Below the pieces are notes generated by a model, which was not told the DNA's origin, did no database searches, and was given only the letters and a program-made list of their open reading frames with translations. From NCBI RefSeq assembly GCF_023100905.1, contig NZ_CP064686.1, forward strand, positions 2,170,001-2,234,000: a stretch of 64,000 nucleotides of DNA, written 5' to 3'. The position numbers and the translations under genes are program-made. The DNA comes from Bradyrhizobium sp. 4 (GTDB lineage: Bacteria > Pseudomonadota > Alphaproteobacteria > Rhizobiales > Xanthobacteraceae). Positions 1-7,453 of the stretch are shown one piece after another. The first letter of the stretch is position 1, and each line of letters begins with the position of its first letter.

Positions 1-28
1 GTGAAGGGCGCCCAAGGAGCCCCCTAAT

Positions 29-60
29 CGCCGCCTCGAGACCGAGTGTCCGAGGCGGCG
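29..60 (-). terminator. Terminator-like hairpin after the PRC-barrel gene
   Basis: Perfect 10-bp inverted repeat CGCCGCCTCG / CGAGGCGGCG around a 12-base loop, lying just past the stop codon of the leftward PRC-barrel gene. No strong T tract follows on the minus strand, so it may be an mRNA-end stabiliser rather than a classic intrinsic terminator. Confidence 0.5.
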
Positions 61-69
61 TAGTGGGCC

Positions 70-576
70 TCAGTATTTGAACTGCGGCATAGCCTTCAAT
101 TGGTCCTTGGTCGCGTTGTAGACGACGTGGTCCGGATACCAATTTTCGTTGGCTGCACGCACGGGCCGGTTGGAGCGGTTCACTTCTCCAGTCGCGGCAC
201 CGGCATTGTTGACGCCAACCGTCGGTTTGTCGGCAGGCGGCGTGGTCGTCGACGTGCGAACGGGCTCGTTGACCCACTTCAGCTTGTCATAGGGCACAGC
301 AACATAATGCTCGCCCATACCGAGGAATCCACCAACACCCAGGATGACGTTCGCAGTCTTGCCCGACTTGTCGAGAATGACCTCGTTGATGTCGCCGATC
401 TTCTCGTTGGCTTCGTTGTAGACGTTGACGCCGACGAGCTTGGAAGCCCGCCATTCGCCTTCCTTGTGCGACGAGGCGGCACTATCAGCGGCGGTCTTGG
501 TCGAGGCAGTTTGCGCCGATGCCGAGCACGTGAACAACGCCGTGGTGAGCAACGCGGCGACGAGATACTTAGACAT
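70..576 (-). CDS. Secreted PRC-barrel domain protein
   Basis: A 168-residue protein with an N-terminal signal peptide (about residues 1-21, ending ASAQ) and a single PRC-barrel at about residues 40-100 (WRASKLVGVNVYNEANEKIG, then the conserved GxGGFLGMGEHYVAVPY segment). PRC-barrels are small beta folds found in photosynthetic reaction-centre H subunits, RimM and many periplasmic proteins of rhizobia; here the export signal suggests a periplasmic or envelope location. The tail (residues 105-168) is low in complexity and then basic. It is followed by a hairpin, and two membrane-protein genes lie just upstream on the same strand, so a stress or envelope cluster is plausible. The exact role is unknown. 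Confidence 0.85.
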   Translation of the reverse strand: MSKYLVAALLTTALFTCSASAQTASTKTAADSAASSHKEGEWRASKLVGVNVYNEANEKIGDINEVILDKSGKTANVILGVGGFLGMGEHYVAVPYDKLKWVNEPVRTSTTTPPADKPTVGVNNAGAATGEVNRSNRPVRAANENWYPDHVVYNATKDQLKAMPQFKY

Positions 577-609
577 GCGTCTTCTCCGTTTGCAAATAGT
601 GGGGCGTAC

Positions 610-678
610 TTAGCGCAGCAGCATAATGAGAATGATCAGCGGGATCGGGATTCCGACGAGCCAAAGCAGAATCGGCAT
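610..678 (-). CDS. 22-residue hydrophobic membrane peptide
   Basis: A short open frame, MPILLWLVGIPIP followed by a run of Leu/Ile/Met and a final Arg, which is almost entirely one transmembrane helix. It is supported by a strong ribosome-binding site: AAAGGAGAG ends five bases before the ATG. It sits between two leftward genes, the PRC-barrel protein and a four-helix membrane protein, in the gap where nothing longer fits. Such micro-proteins are usually missed by gene callers. The function is unknown; a regulator or stabiliser of a neighbouring membrane protein is one possibility. The confidence rests on the ribosome-binding site and composition only. Confidence 0.6.
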   Translation of the reverse strand: MPILLWLVGIPIPLIILIMLLR

Positions 679-705
679 GACATCTCTCCTTTCGTTTTCG
701 ATGGG

Positions 706-1560
706 TTAGCGGTTGGTTGCAGGCGCATACGCCTTCTTGCCCCAAGTGCCGTCGCGAAGCCCGCCGCCTTCAGTGGCAGCCAGCGATGCGCAGAAGGCGC
801 CGATAAACAGGGAAAGCGTTAGCCAGATCGCAATCTGCATGGCGGCCTTCCTTGCCGCGTCGAGATCAGTTTTCACCTGAGTGACGACGTCGTTGACGCG
901 CTTCTCGGCGTCCGCCTGGCTTAATCCGGTTCGCGCAGACACGACCTTAGCAACGTAGGTGCGGTCGGCGGGACTGACATCGTTGTCTTTGTGGAAGCTG
1001 TTGGTGAACAGGCGGACCATCTCACCACGCGAGTCGCCAGTCTGCTGGCCCTGGGAGGACGGGTTATCCGAGCGCAGGAGCGTGTCGACGTAGCCGCTCA
1101 TCGGCGAATTCTGTGCAGCGTTCGCGGCGCCCTGCGTCGCGCCAGCAAGCGTTCCGCCTAGCAACGTGGTTGCCGGAGCAGCCAGCAACACAGCGCCGAG
1201 AACCGAGGCGGCCGCCCAAGCTAAAAAGCCATGCGCCGTATCCCGGAAGTGCACCTCGGTGGTCTGCACGCCGACCCACTTCGTGCGGAGACGGCCGGCA
1301 AGATAACCACCTACGGCGGACGAGATCATCGCCATGACGATGAAATATAGACCAGTTCCGATCTTGAAAGTCGTCGCGGACACACCCGAATTGCCCCAGG
1401 GCGACACCACAGAGAAACCCATGCCTGCGCCAAAGGATAGAAGCACGAGCGTAAGGGCGAGAGACGCAACGGCCCCGGCCAGGACGGCAGCCCAGGAAAC
1501 CCCGGCCACCGACGGTTCAACCACCCCGACCTGTGCGTCTTCTCGAAAAGCTTGTGCCAT
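706..1560 (-). CDS. Four-helix integral membrane protein of unknown function
   Basis: The frame is open further upstream, but the start at 1560 (MAQAFREDAQ) is chosen because CTGGGAGAAACAA precedes it, giving 284 residues. Predicted membrane segments lie at about residues 20-50, 68-90, 108-140 and near 245-265. A soluble loop between the third and fourth contains a helical stretch (SARTGLSQADAEKRVNDVV). Related proteins occur in Bradyrhizobium as uncharacterised membrane proteins, often near PRC-barrel genes. No catalytic motif is visible. The order membrane protein, 22-residue peptide, PRC-barrel protein on one strand suggests co-transcription. Confidence 0.75.
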   Translation of the reverse strand: MAQAFREDAQVGVVEPSVAGVSWAAVLAGAVASLALTLVLLSFGAGMGFSVVSPWGNSGVSATTFKIGTGLYFIVMAMISSAVGGYLAGRLRTKWVGVQTTEVHFRDTAHGFLAWAAASVLGAVLLAAPATTLLGGTLAGATQGAANAAQNSPMSGYVDTLLRSDNPSSQGQQTGDSRGEMVRLFTNSFHKDNDVSPADRTYVAKVVSARTGLSQADAEKRVNDVVTQVKTDLDAARKAAMQIAIWLTLSLFIGAFCASLAATEGGGLRDGTWGKKAYAPATNR

Positions 1561-1670
1561 TTGTTTCTCCCAGCAGCTGTTACCCTGCTTAGAAGATGCC
1601 CAAATGGAACAAAGGTTCCATGCATTCATGCGCCCACAACGACTTTTTGAGTCTTAGAGGAGGCCCACCC

Positions 1671-2012
1671 GGAGCTTTAACGATTGCTATCCGGCGACGG
1701 GGACTTGGCAGCCGAGAACACTTGAGAACACGCCGAGCCGTATCGGTTGCGTCCCTCGGTACGTCGGTGATCTTGGTCGAGACCTCATGCGCGCCCTGCG
1801 TCGCCTGCTGCGCGCTCGGGAGAATTCCTGCGTAGCGGCACCTTGCTCTCTACGGCCGCGGTAATGGCGGACGAGATTTCCAAAGCCGCTCGCTCGTGCC
1901 GCTCATCTACGGGATCGCGGCGACCGACTCATCTATCGCTCCGCTTTGACCTCCGATGCCACGACGGCAAAGCCGTTTCCGGCACCGCCTAGATGTGCCG
2001 GCTCTTTCCGCC
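1671..2012 (-). pseudogene. Decayed methyl-accepting chemotaxis protein fragment
   Basis: On the minus strand, pieces of the conserved cytoplasmic signalling and adaptation region of chemoreceptors can be read in order but in different frames. GAGNGFAVVASEVKA lies near 1943-1985, EISSAITAAVE near 1845-1880, EQGAATQEFSR near 1820-1850, and AQQATQGAHEVSTKITDV near 1758-1812, followed by a SQVFSAAKS-like tail near 1700-1730. These match the usual receptor order GFAVVASEVKxLA, then SIAAAVEEQGAATQEI, then QQAAxGTQEVS, then ITDVxxGA. Internal stops and several frameshifts show it is non-functional. No start, ligand-binding or HAMP part remains. It fills most of the gap between the membrane-protein gene and the AraC gene. 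Confidence 0.75.
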
Positions 2013-2044
2013 CCCTGGATCGTCATCTGAGCAGTTAAAGCTAA

Positions 2045-2112
2045 GGTCCGCTGTGGGTCACAAGCGGTCCTCCGCCGGCTACGCGCGGCAGGTCAGCTAC
2101 GGGCCAAAGCGG
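2045..2112 (+). repeat. Intergenic repeat family, copy 1 (type A)
   Basis: Reads GGTCCGCTGTGGGTCACAAG, then CGGTCCTCCGCCGGC, then GGCAGGTCAGCTACGGGCCA, then AAGCGG. The same left arm, GC-rich centre and right arm recur near 5052, 9008 (interrupted by the IS), 33431 and 34540, the last two inverted. No open frame is involved. Confidence 0.75.
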
Positions 2113-2244
2113 AAACCATAGCGGCTTGAATGAACAGCCAAGGCACATCGGCACGCCACCTGCTATCGCATCCGGCAGTCCATTTGTGGTAGAATGTAGA
2201 TCGCCAGACGCTGCCTTGGGGGCTGCCAAAACACGAGGCAGTCG

Positions 2245-3051
2245 ATGTATATTAGACGAAGGACCTCGCATCCTGCGCTCCGCAGCCTCGTTCGCTCGTT
2301 CGAGGAACGTCGCGCAACCTTGGGTCCCGAAGGGCTGACGTGGCCGCTAACGGCACGCCCCCACCAGATCATTGATATATATCTCGGCGATCCATTTCGT
2401 GTTCGAATTGACGGAAATGCCTTGCAGACGGCCCCCGAAATGGTCGTGGTAGGTCCGCAAGGGGCGCGCCGAATTCATCTCCACATGTCAGGCGAAGTAC
2501 ACGTCTTCAACATTCTGCTACAGCCGGCTGCGCTCAACAGCCTTGTCGGCGTCGACATGACGTCTTTGGTCAATGACGGCGTTTCGGCTCGCGATGTTAT
2601 CGGCAAGCGCGCCGAACTGCTGAACGACGCCGTGCGCTCGGCTCCGGACTTTGCCTCGCGTATAGCGGCCGCAGAACGCTGGTTTGCAATGATGCTAGAT
2701 GACGGTTTGGCACAGGATGGGATCGGTTTTACGTCCCGCCTGCTGCTGGCATCACGGGGGCGAATCCGCATCGACCAGCTTGTGGAGCGATCAGGCTTGA
2801 GCCCACGTCATTTTCAGCGCCGCTTTGCGTCACAAGTAGGCCTTTCTCCAAAACTCTATGCGCGGACCATCAGATTTGATGCAGCTTTGACGGCTCACCG
2901 CAACGAACCGATGAAGTCCTGGACGCAAATTGCGCATGAAGCGGGTTACTTCGATCAGGCGCATTTCATCCGTGAGTGCCACGCATTAGTCGGCGTTGGA
3001 CCAAGTCAATTTATAGGTGATTGGGATAATATTCTTTCCCCAGATGGCTGA
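2245..3051 (+). CDS. AraC-family transcriptional regulator
   Basis: A 268-residue regulator. The N-terminal half (about residues 15-155) is a beta-rich sensing domain of the type often paired with AraC DNA-binding domains (HQIIDIYLGDPFRV, EMVVVGPQGARR). The C-terminal half (about 165-262) is the double helix-turn-helix domain. RIDQLVERSGLSPRHFQRRF is the first helix-turn-helix, and WTQIAHEAGYFDQAHFIREC, the signature second one, is close to the family consensus AxxxGFxDxSHFxRxF. The start at 2245 follows a GAGG eight bases upstream. The target is unknown; the next gene, a secreted hydrolase in the same direction, is a natural candidate. Confidence in the family is high. Confidence 0.9.
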   Translation: MYIRRRTSHPALRSLVRSFEERRATLGPEGLTWPLTARPHQIIDIYLGDPFRVRIDGNALQTAPEMVVVGPQGARRIHLHMSGEVHVFNILLQPAALNSLVGVDMTSLVNDGVSARDVIGKRAELLNDAVRSAPDFASRIAAAERWFAMMLDDGLAQDGIGFTSRLLLASRGRIRIDQLVERSGLSPRHFQRRFASQVGLSPKLYARTIRFDAALTAHRNEPMKSWTQIAHEAGYFDQAHFIRECHALVGVGPSQFIGDWDNILSPDG

Positions 3052-3154
3052 AATATACAAGCATGTCAGCCCGCGCGGCGGCTATTTGGTATCGAGAAAC
3101 CGAGCCGTCGGCGCTGGCGGCTGAGTTAACCGGTCCATTCAATGGAGCTTACGG

Positions 3155-4174
3155 ATGGTGTTTCCAGCACAGCAGTCCTTTCTGGCACTTTTCGCAGCTA
3201 CTTTCACGTTGATCTGTACGATCCCTAGCAGTGCGACCGCTGAGGAAAAACATGCCATCTCCAACGATATCGTTGTGACGCTGCTTGGCACAGGTGGCCC
3301 CGAACCGACCGCCTTGCGTTTCGGACCGGCCACACTCGTTCAAGTCGGCGGGAAAAATCTATTGTTCGACGCTGGTCGGGGAGTGACGGCACGACTTTAT
3401 CAATTGGGTGTATCGTCGGGTAAAGGCATCGATGCCGTTTTTCTGACCCACTATCATTCAGACCATGTCGCCGGCCTGCCCGACCTGTGGATGACGGGGT
3501 ACATGTTCGGGCCGTTTGGATCGCGTGCCCAACCTATGAGGTTGTGGGGCCCATCGGACAGCTCAACCTCGCCCAGCGGTGTGGCAAAGATTGCTAAAGG
3601 CTTCGAGGTGGCATTTTCGGATGACATGAGCATCCGTCAAGCTGACGAACACATCTCAGCGGCTGCCATGCAGATTGAAGTCCACGAGTTCCAAGCGGAC
3701 GGCGTGGTGTTTGACGAGGCCGGCGTTAAGGTCACGGCGTTTGCGGTTAATCACGGCGACCTGATCAAACCATCGGTGGGCTATCGCATCGACTATGCCA
3801 CCCGATCTGTAACGATTTCAGGTGACACCAAACTTGACGAAAACCTTATTAAGCACGCAACGGGAACCGATCTGTTGATCCACGAAGTGTTTGCGCTTTC
3901 GGCACAATTGGCAAAGTTGCCGCAATTGAAGCCCGTCGCAGATCATCATACCTCCCCTGAGGAAGCTGGCATCGTATTTTCGCGCACAAAGCCCAAGCTC
4001 GCCGTCTATTCGCACGTCATCCTGCTTGAAACGAAGGTGACCGAGCTTGTGGCCAGAACACAGAGCACTTACGCGGGTCCATTAGAGGTCGGAGAAGACC
4101 TCTTACGCCTAACAGTGGGAGAACGCGTGGTTGCAACGAAATGGAGTTCAGAACTTCGAAGGTATCCGGATTAG
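3155..4174 (+). CDS. Secreted metallo-beta-lactamase-fold hydrolase
   Basis: A 339-residue protein with a signal peptide (residues about 1-29, cut after SATA). The metallo-beta-lactamase fold is shown by the zinc motif THYHSDH (His99, His101, Asp103, His104) and by AVNHGD, SGDTK and DHHTSPEEAG downstream, which supply the remaining metal ligands. The spacing and the LLGTGGPEPTALRFGPATLV start resemble the RNase Z / arylsulfatase (AtsA-like) branch, here exported to the periplasm. The true substrate cannot be told; sulfate esters, lactones or phosphodiesters are all possible. It follows the AraC gene after about 100 bases and may be controlled by it. A repeat element begins eight bases after the stop. 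Confidence 0.88.
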   Translation: MVFPAQQSFLALFAATFTLICTIPSSATAEEKHAISNDIVVTLLGTGGPEPTALRFGPATLVQVGGKNLLFDAGRGVTARLYQLGVSSGKGIDAVFLTHYHSDHVAGLPDLWMTGYMFGPFGSRAQPMRLWGPSDSSTSPSGVAKIAKGFEVAFSDDMSIRQADEHISAAAMQIEVHEFQADGVVFDEAGVKVTAFAVNHGDLIKPSVGYRIDYATRSVTISGDTKLDENLIKHATGTDLLIHEVFALSAQLAKLPQLKPVADHHTSPEEAGIVFSRTKPKLAVYSHVILLETKVTELVARTQSTYAGPLEVGEDLLRLTVGERVVATKWSSELRRYPD

Positions 4175-4181
4175 TTCACTT

Positions 4182-4285
4182 CCGCTTCGGGTCAAAAGCG
4201 TCGGTCTAGCACTCCACTGCAAACTTCCGGTCTACCCTTCTGAGCCGACATGTAGCGGCACCGCCCCAATGGTAGCGATGGGCCA
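4182..4285 (+). repeat. Intergenic repeat, type B, copy 1
   Basis: About 104 bases beginning CCGCTTCGGGTCAAAAGCG and ending GGTAGCGATGGGCCA. A second copy at 5543-5646 differs at only three positions that I can count. Its two ends resemble the arms of the type A repeat (CCGCTNNGGGTCA and GGGCCA), so it looks like a longer relative. Confidence 0.85.
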
Positions 4286-4317
4286 TAAGCGGGCCTGCCA
4301 AACCATCGGCCCTTTGC

Positions 4318-4575
4318 TCAAGCTTCAGCGCAGAAGGACCGTCGAAGTTCTCCATTCAGGGGAGCTGATCTGCTCGCTTTAGCAATTGACTCCGCCCGGC
4401 TCATTGCCGCTCCGGCCCGTGCAAACCGCAGAAGTGCACGTTCTTTTTTCAAAGAGGTGCGAAGCGCGCGGGCATGGTCGAGCAATCTGCGACTTTCCTC
4501 CCGCGTAACCTGGCACGGGGTAAATAGCGGATCGTCTATAAGGGCATTTGGATGCGATCTCGACGGTTTCTGCAT
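4318..4575 (-). CDS. Hypothetical protein, 85 residues
   Basis: The frame encodes a basic, helical protein beginning MQKPSRSHPNALIDDPLFTP and rich in Arg, Ala and Leu after residue 25 (EESRRLLDHARALRTSLKKE). The composition is protein-like and the opposite strand offers no better frame. I see no clear ribosome-binding site before the ATG at 4575, and I do not recognise the family. A small orphan of an accessory region, possibly real. Confidence 0.4.
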   Translation of the reverse strand: MQKPSRSHPNALIDDPLFTPCQVTREESRRLLDHARALRTSLKKERALLRFARAGAAMSRAESIAKASRSAPLNGELRRSFCAEA

Positions 4576-4859
4576 GCAAACAGATTAGCGTCCACACAGC
4601 GGCCCCTTGCTTTGGCTCGCGCTTAGAGCAGCGCGGCGGACTTGCCCGGCGATGAGCCGCCCGGCTGGACAGCGCAAAAGCCCGGTTCGATGGGGTCTCT
4701 CCGGGCCTCTGGCTCCGCTTCGTCGCGCGCCGGTTCGGGATCGAAAACCGCCGCCGACGAGACGCCGGCAACGAATACAACCTCAGCCCGAGTCGGGCGG
4801 CGAAATTGAGGCGCACACCCCGCCGCATACGCACGGCGGTCCGCGACAGCGGTGGAGCG

Positions 4860-4952
4860 TCACGATGAAAAGATAAGCAATGCCACCAGCACGACGTTGA
4901 AAGCGCCCAATGCGATCACGCCGAGGTCAAACAAACGGGTCAAGCTGATCAT
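4860..4952 (-). CDS. 30-residue single-helix membrane peptide
   Basis: A short frame starting MISLTRLFDLGVIALGAF and ending in a hydrophobic run LLIFSS: a short amphipathic start followed by one membrane helix. The ATG at 4952 is preceded by GGGGGACACC, a good ribosome-binding site at normal spacing. No longer gene overlaps it on either strand. I do not know a family for it; stand-alone helices of this size in bacteria often bind and regulate transporters or respiratory complexes. It shares its setting (accessory DNA with repeats) with the 22-residue peptide at 610-678 but not its sequence. Confidence 0.55.
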   Translation of the reverse strand: MISLTRLFDLGVIALGAFNVVLVALLIFSS

Positions 4953-5051
4953 GGTGTCCCCCGATACACGCTTACCGGGTGGTATGATGCGCCTCCTACG
5001 ACCGGGCGTCTATGCAGTTCGTGCCATCCCATGGAGAGACTCGCTGGGCTG

Positions 5052-5118
5052 GAGTCAGCTACGGGTCACAACCGGCCTTCGACCGGCGGCGCGCGCAAGT
5101 CAGCTAAGGGCCACAACC
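5052..5118 (+). repeat. Intergenic repeat family, copy 2 (type A)
   Basis: AGTCAGCTACGGGTCACAAC, then CGGCCTTCGACCGG, then GCGCAAGTCAGCTAAGGGCC. Same arms and GC-rich centre as the copy at 2045, although the left arm here carries GTCAGCTA, which elsewhere marks the right arm. The element is therefore close to symmetrical. Confidence 0.7.
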
Positions 5119-5200
5119 AACATACTTGAATTGCGTAGGTCAGCTGAAAAGACACTCTCACGTGTCGACGAGCATTATCAGTTTTTTGGGAGTAATCGCC

Positions 5201-5488
5201 TCATGCTTTCCCGTCTAAGCTCGCTTTCAAAATGATCAGCCCAACCTCACTCAGGCGCATGCGGACGGTTGTGGATTCGGCCGTCGCGACGGCCGTCTGT
5301 GGCTCGTCCTCGACCAGTTCGTTCGCAAGGAGTTTCCAGAGCACGCGCGGCGAGACGCCATTGCGCTCGCTCTTCCAAGCGCTGCCGTTCGGCCCATAAG
5401 TGCGAAACACTTTCTGGTCATTGGTCGCGATCATCGCGCGACGAACCGCAGGCGTAAGGTTTAATCTCTGGTGCTCTGGCGCTCTCAT
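5201..5488 (-). CDS. Hypothetical protein, 95 residues
   Basis: A soluble-looking frame beginning MRAPEHQRLNLTPAVRRAMI and containing a helix-rich segment WKSERNGVSPRVLWKLLANE at about residues 37-56 that could be a small DNA-binding or adaptor domain. No ribosome-binding site is obvious at 5488 and an internal start is possible. I do not recognise the family. It lies between two repeat copies (5052 and 5543), typical of orphan genes in rearranged DNA. Confidence 0.4.
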   Translation of the reverse strand: MRAPEHQRLNLTPAVRRAMIATNDQKVFRTYGPNGSAWKSERNGVSPRVLWKLLANELVEDEPQTAVATAESTTVRMRLSEVGLIILKASLDGKA

Positions 5489-5542
5489 CAGGCACCAAGA
5501 GAGAAGATACCAAGTTGGCTCTGTTGATCTAAATCAAAACGA

Positions 5543-5646
5543 CCGCTTAGGGTCAAAAGCGTCGGTCTAGCACTCCACTGCAAACTTCCGGTCTACCCTT
5601 CTGAGCCGACATGTAGCGGCACCGCCCCTACGGTAGCGATGGGCCA
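5543..5646 (+). repeat. Intergenic repeat, type B, copy 2
   Basis: Near-identical to 4182-4285 over about 104 bases, in the same orientation and 1,361 bases away. The differences I see are one base near the left end and two near CGCCCC(T/A)A(C/T)GG. The sequence similarity stops abruptly on both sides, so this is a defined unit rather than a large duplication. Confidence 0.85.
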
Positions 5647-5701
5647 ACAGCCGACATTCAGAAATAACCCGGGCCCGCAAGCAGAGCGCGAATGCACCCC
5701 C

Positions 5702-6127
5702 TTAAGGTGGCGTAGGGATCAAGCCGTGACGTTTCATGATCTCGCCCATCCGAGCAGGATCAGGAGGCGCAGGGCCGCCGATGGCTGCCGCCATTTCGCG
5801 GAAGAATTCGGGCCCGAGAACCCCCGGTGTGAGAACGCAAAGCATTTTCGCAATCGCCTGTGTCTCGTTGACGAATCCGTGGACAACACCTCGCGGGATG
5901 AAGAGATCGTCTCCTGGCTTGATCTCGATCCGTTTGCCAGCGACCGTCCAAGTGATGACCCCCTCAAGACCATAGATCGTTTCTTCCCAGTCACGGTGAT
6001 GGTGCGGGACCGGCATACGAGAGTTTGGCGGGATCATCACCTCAAACATATCAAGTGCCCCGCTGGTGTCATACTTGGTGCGCAAAAACCGCAATTGCAT
6101 CGCGCCTACCTTGATGAGTTCAGCCAT
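5702..6127 (-). CDS. Cupin-domain protein
   Basis: A 141-residue single-domain cupin. The two signature motifs are present. The first is MPVPHHHRDWEETIYGLEG, with the histidines and glutamate that hold the metal (about residues 38-56). The second is PGDDLFIPRGVVHGFVN (about 71-87), with its histidine. The C-terminal part (FFREMAAAIG) is helical and may cap the barrel. Such proteins bind Fe or Mn and act as small dioxygenases, isomerases or sugar-binding proteins; the substrate here is not evident. The start at 6127 has GGAAGGCGCGACC upstream. It stands alone, with a repeat after its stop codon. Confidence 0.85.
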   Translation of the reverse strand: MAELIKVGAMQLRFLRTKYDTSGALDMFEVMIPPNSRMPVPHHHRDWEETIYGLEGVITWTVAGKRIEIKPGDDLFIPRGVVHGFVNETQAIAKMLCVLTPGVLGPEFFREMAAAIGGPAPPDPARMGEIMKRHGLIPTPP

Positions 6128-6495
6128 GGTCGCGCCTTCCGTCGGCTAGAGACAACATCGCGGGACGGCTGCAGCTCATCCGAACCGAACTATCGGCAGG
6201 AGCTTATGACCGGGCCTTGGGGATGTCTATTGAGGGAAAGCGCGATGCTGATCACGGGGGTACCTGGAGCGGAATCGGCGCGAAAAGCTTCCGCAACTTA
6301 GGCAGCTCAGGCAGCTCAGGCAGCTCAGGATCAAGCCCGGAAGTCGCCAGTCCATCTTGGGCCTCGTCAACTCGGCCTAGGTTCCAGCTCGCGAGTCCGT
6401 GACGCGCTGGTTAACCCCTGGTCCACCTTGCTCGCGGCTGATCCCGATTGTAGGATCAAGTCGTCTGCCAATTCGTGGATCATGGTTGAAAAAAA
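6128..6495. other. Gene-free spacer with a 9-base tandem repeat
   Basis: No convincing gene. At 6301-6327 GGCAGCTCA is repeated three times in tandem. A short leftward frame from 6483 (MIHELADDLILQSGS) looks protein-like but lacks a ribosome-binding site. An A8 run at 6489-6496 abuts the cyclase start. Confidence 0.6.
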
Positions 6496-7233
6496 ATGGC
6501 AGCGTCGCAGCATTCGAGATTCTGCAAGGGCTGCTGGGAGCAGATGCATCTGCCGGTGCCGCTTCACGGCGTTCTCTCAGCGCCATTTCGTGCGTTCGGC
6601 ATTCGGCCGAGCCGAATGAACCCCAACACCTGTACCGTCTGCGAGTTGATGTTTACGAAGGTGATGAGAGCCCGAAAGATCACCATCGACGCGACCATTA
6701 TGTTTGCCGATCTGCGAGGTTACACCAGTCTCTCCCAGTCCCAGTCTCCGGATGCCGTTTCGGGGCTGCTCGACGCATTCTATGATGAAAGTGCAAGCGC
6801 CATCTGGCACTATGACGGGCTTCTCAACAAAACCATTGGAGACGCGGTGATGGCCGTCTTCAATTTCCCCCTGAAACGTGATGACCATGCCAGAAATGCC
6901 GTGCTTGCGGCCCGCGAGATCCAGAAGAACTGGCGCGCCAAGCGCGAGAGTCTTGTCAAAGCGCACGGCCTGACCGAAAACGAATTGGGGATCGGTATTG
7001 GTATCCATTCAGGAGAGCTCAGCTTTGGGGAGTTCGGTCGGTCTCACCGAGACCTGACCGCAATCGGTACCGTCGTAAACACGGCCTCCCGCGCGCAGTC
7101 GGTAGCTGAAGCCGACCAGATTCTGGTAACGCAGGCGGTTTATCAGCGCGCCCAGTCAGACTTGACGGGCAGTCATGCAAAGCCATTCCAGCTCAAAGGG
7201 TTCGAGACCCCGATAGAGCTTTACGCCGCATAG
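6496..7233 (+). CDS. Class III adenylate cyclase with N-terminal cysteine motif
   Basis: A 245-residue soluble protein. Residues about 65-200 form a class III nucleotide cyclase domain. IMFADLRGYTSLS carries the first metal-binding Asp (about 72). NKTIGDAVMAVF supplies the adenine-specifying Lys and the second metal Asp. TVVNTASRAQS supplies the transition-state Asn and Arg. The N-terminus has two CxxC pairs (Cys10/Cys13 and Cys46/Cys49), a likely zinc or redox site. The product should be cAMP. An in-frame TGA at 6487 shows the reading frame cannot extend further, and the ATG follows directly on an A8 run. There is no strong ribosome-binding site. It stands alone, with no operon partner. Confidence 0.88.
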   Translation: MAASQHSRFCKGCWEQMHLPVPLHGVLSAPFRAFGIRPSRMNPNTCTVCELMFTKVMRARKITIDATIMFADLRGYTSLSQSQSPDAVSGLLDAFYDESASAIWHYDGLLNKTIGDAVMAVFNFPLKRDDHARNAVLAAREIQKNWRAKRESLVKAHGLTENELGIGIGIHSGELSFGEFGRSHRDLTAIGTVVNTASRAQSVAEADQILVTQAVYQRAQSDLTGSHAKPFQLKGFETPIELYAA

Positions 7234-7453
7234 CAAATTGTCTGCCCCGTCCGCCTTCGGTACACCACGAGCGGGTCTGGCGTCATTCTTGCTGCGGTTG
7301 AGTGCGCAGCTCCTTTCATTGCGCGCCACTCTGCGGGAAATCTGGAACGGGCTCCCATTGGGTGAACTATCGCGCCCCGCCGAGCCCAGCACCTATGACC
7401 AAGCGGCGAACGAAATCGCCGCTAATCACTCAGGACGAAGTCTGCTCTGGGTC

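Noticed and set aside
100..822. A 240-codon rightward open frame over the PRC-barrel region
   Set aside because: It is antisense to a well-supported gene with signal peptide and known domain. The frame is Arg/Val-rich and arises from high-GC third positions.
4379..4834. A 151-codon leftward frame
   Set aside because: Overlaps the better 85-residue frame in part, is extremely Arg-rich and lacks a ribosome-binding site.
6301..6327. GGCAGCTCA tandem repeat as a possible CRISPR or regulatory array
   Set aside because: Only three 9-base units without spacers. It is a simple tandem repeat.
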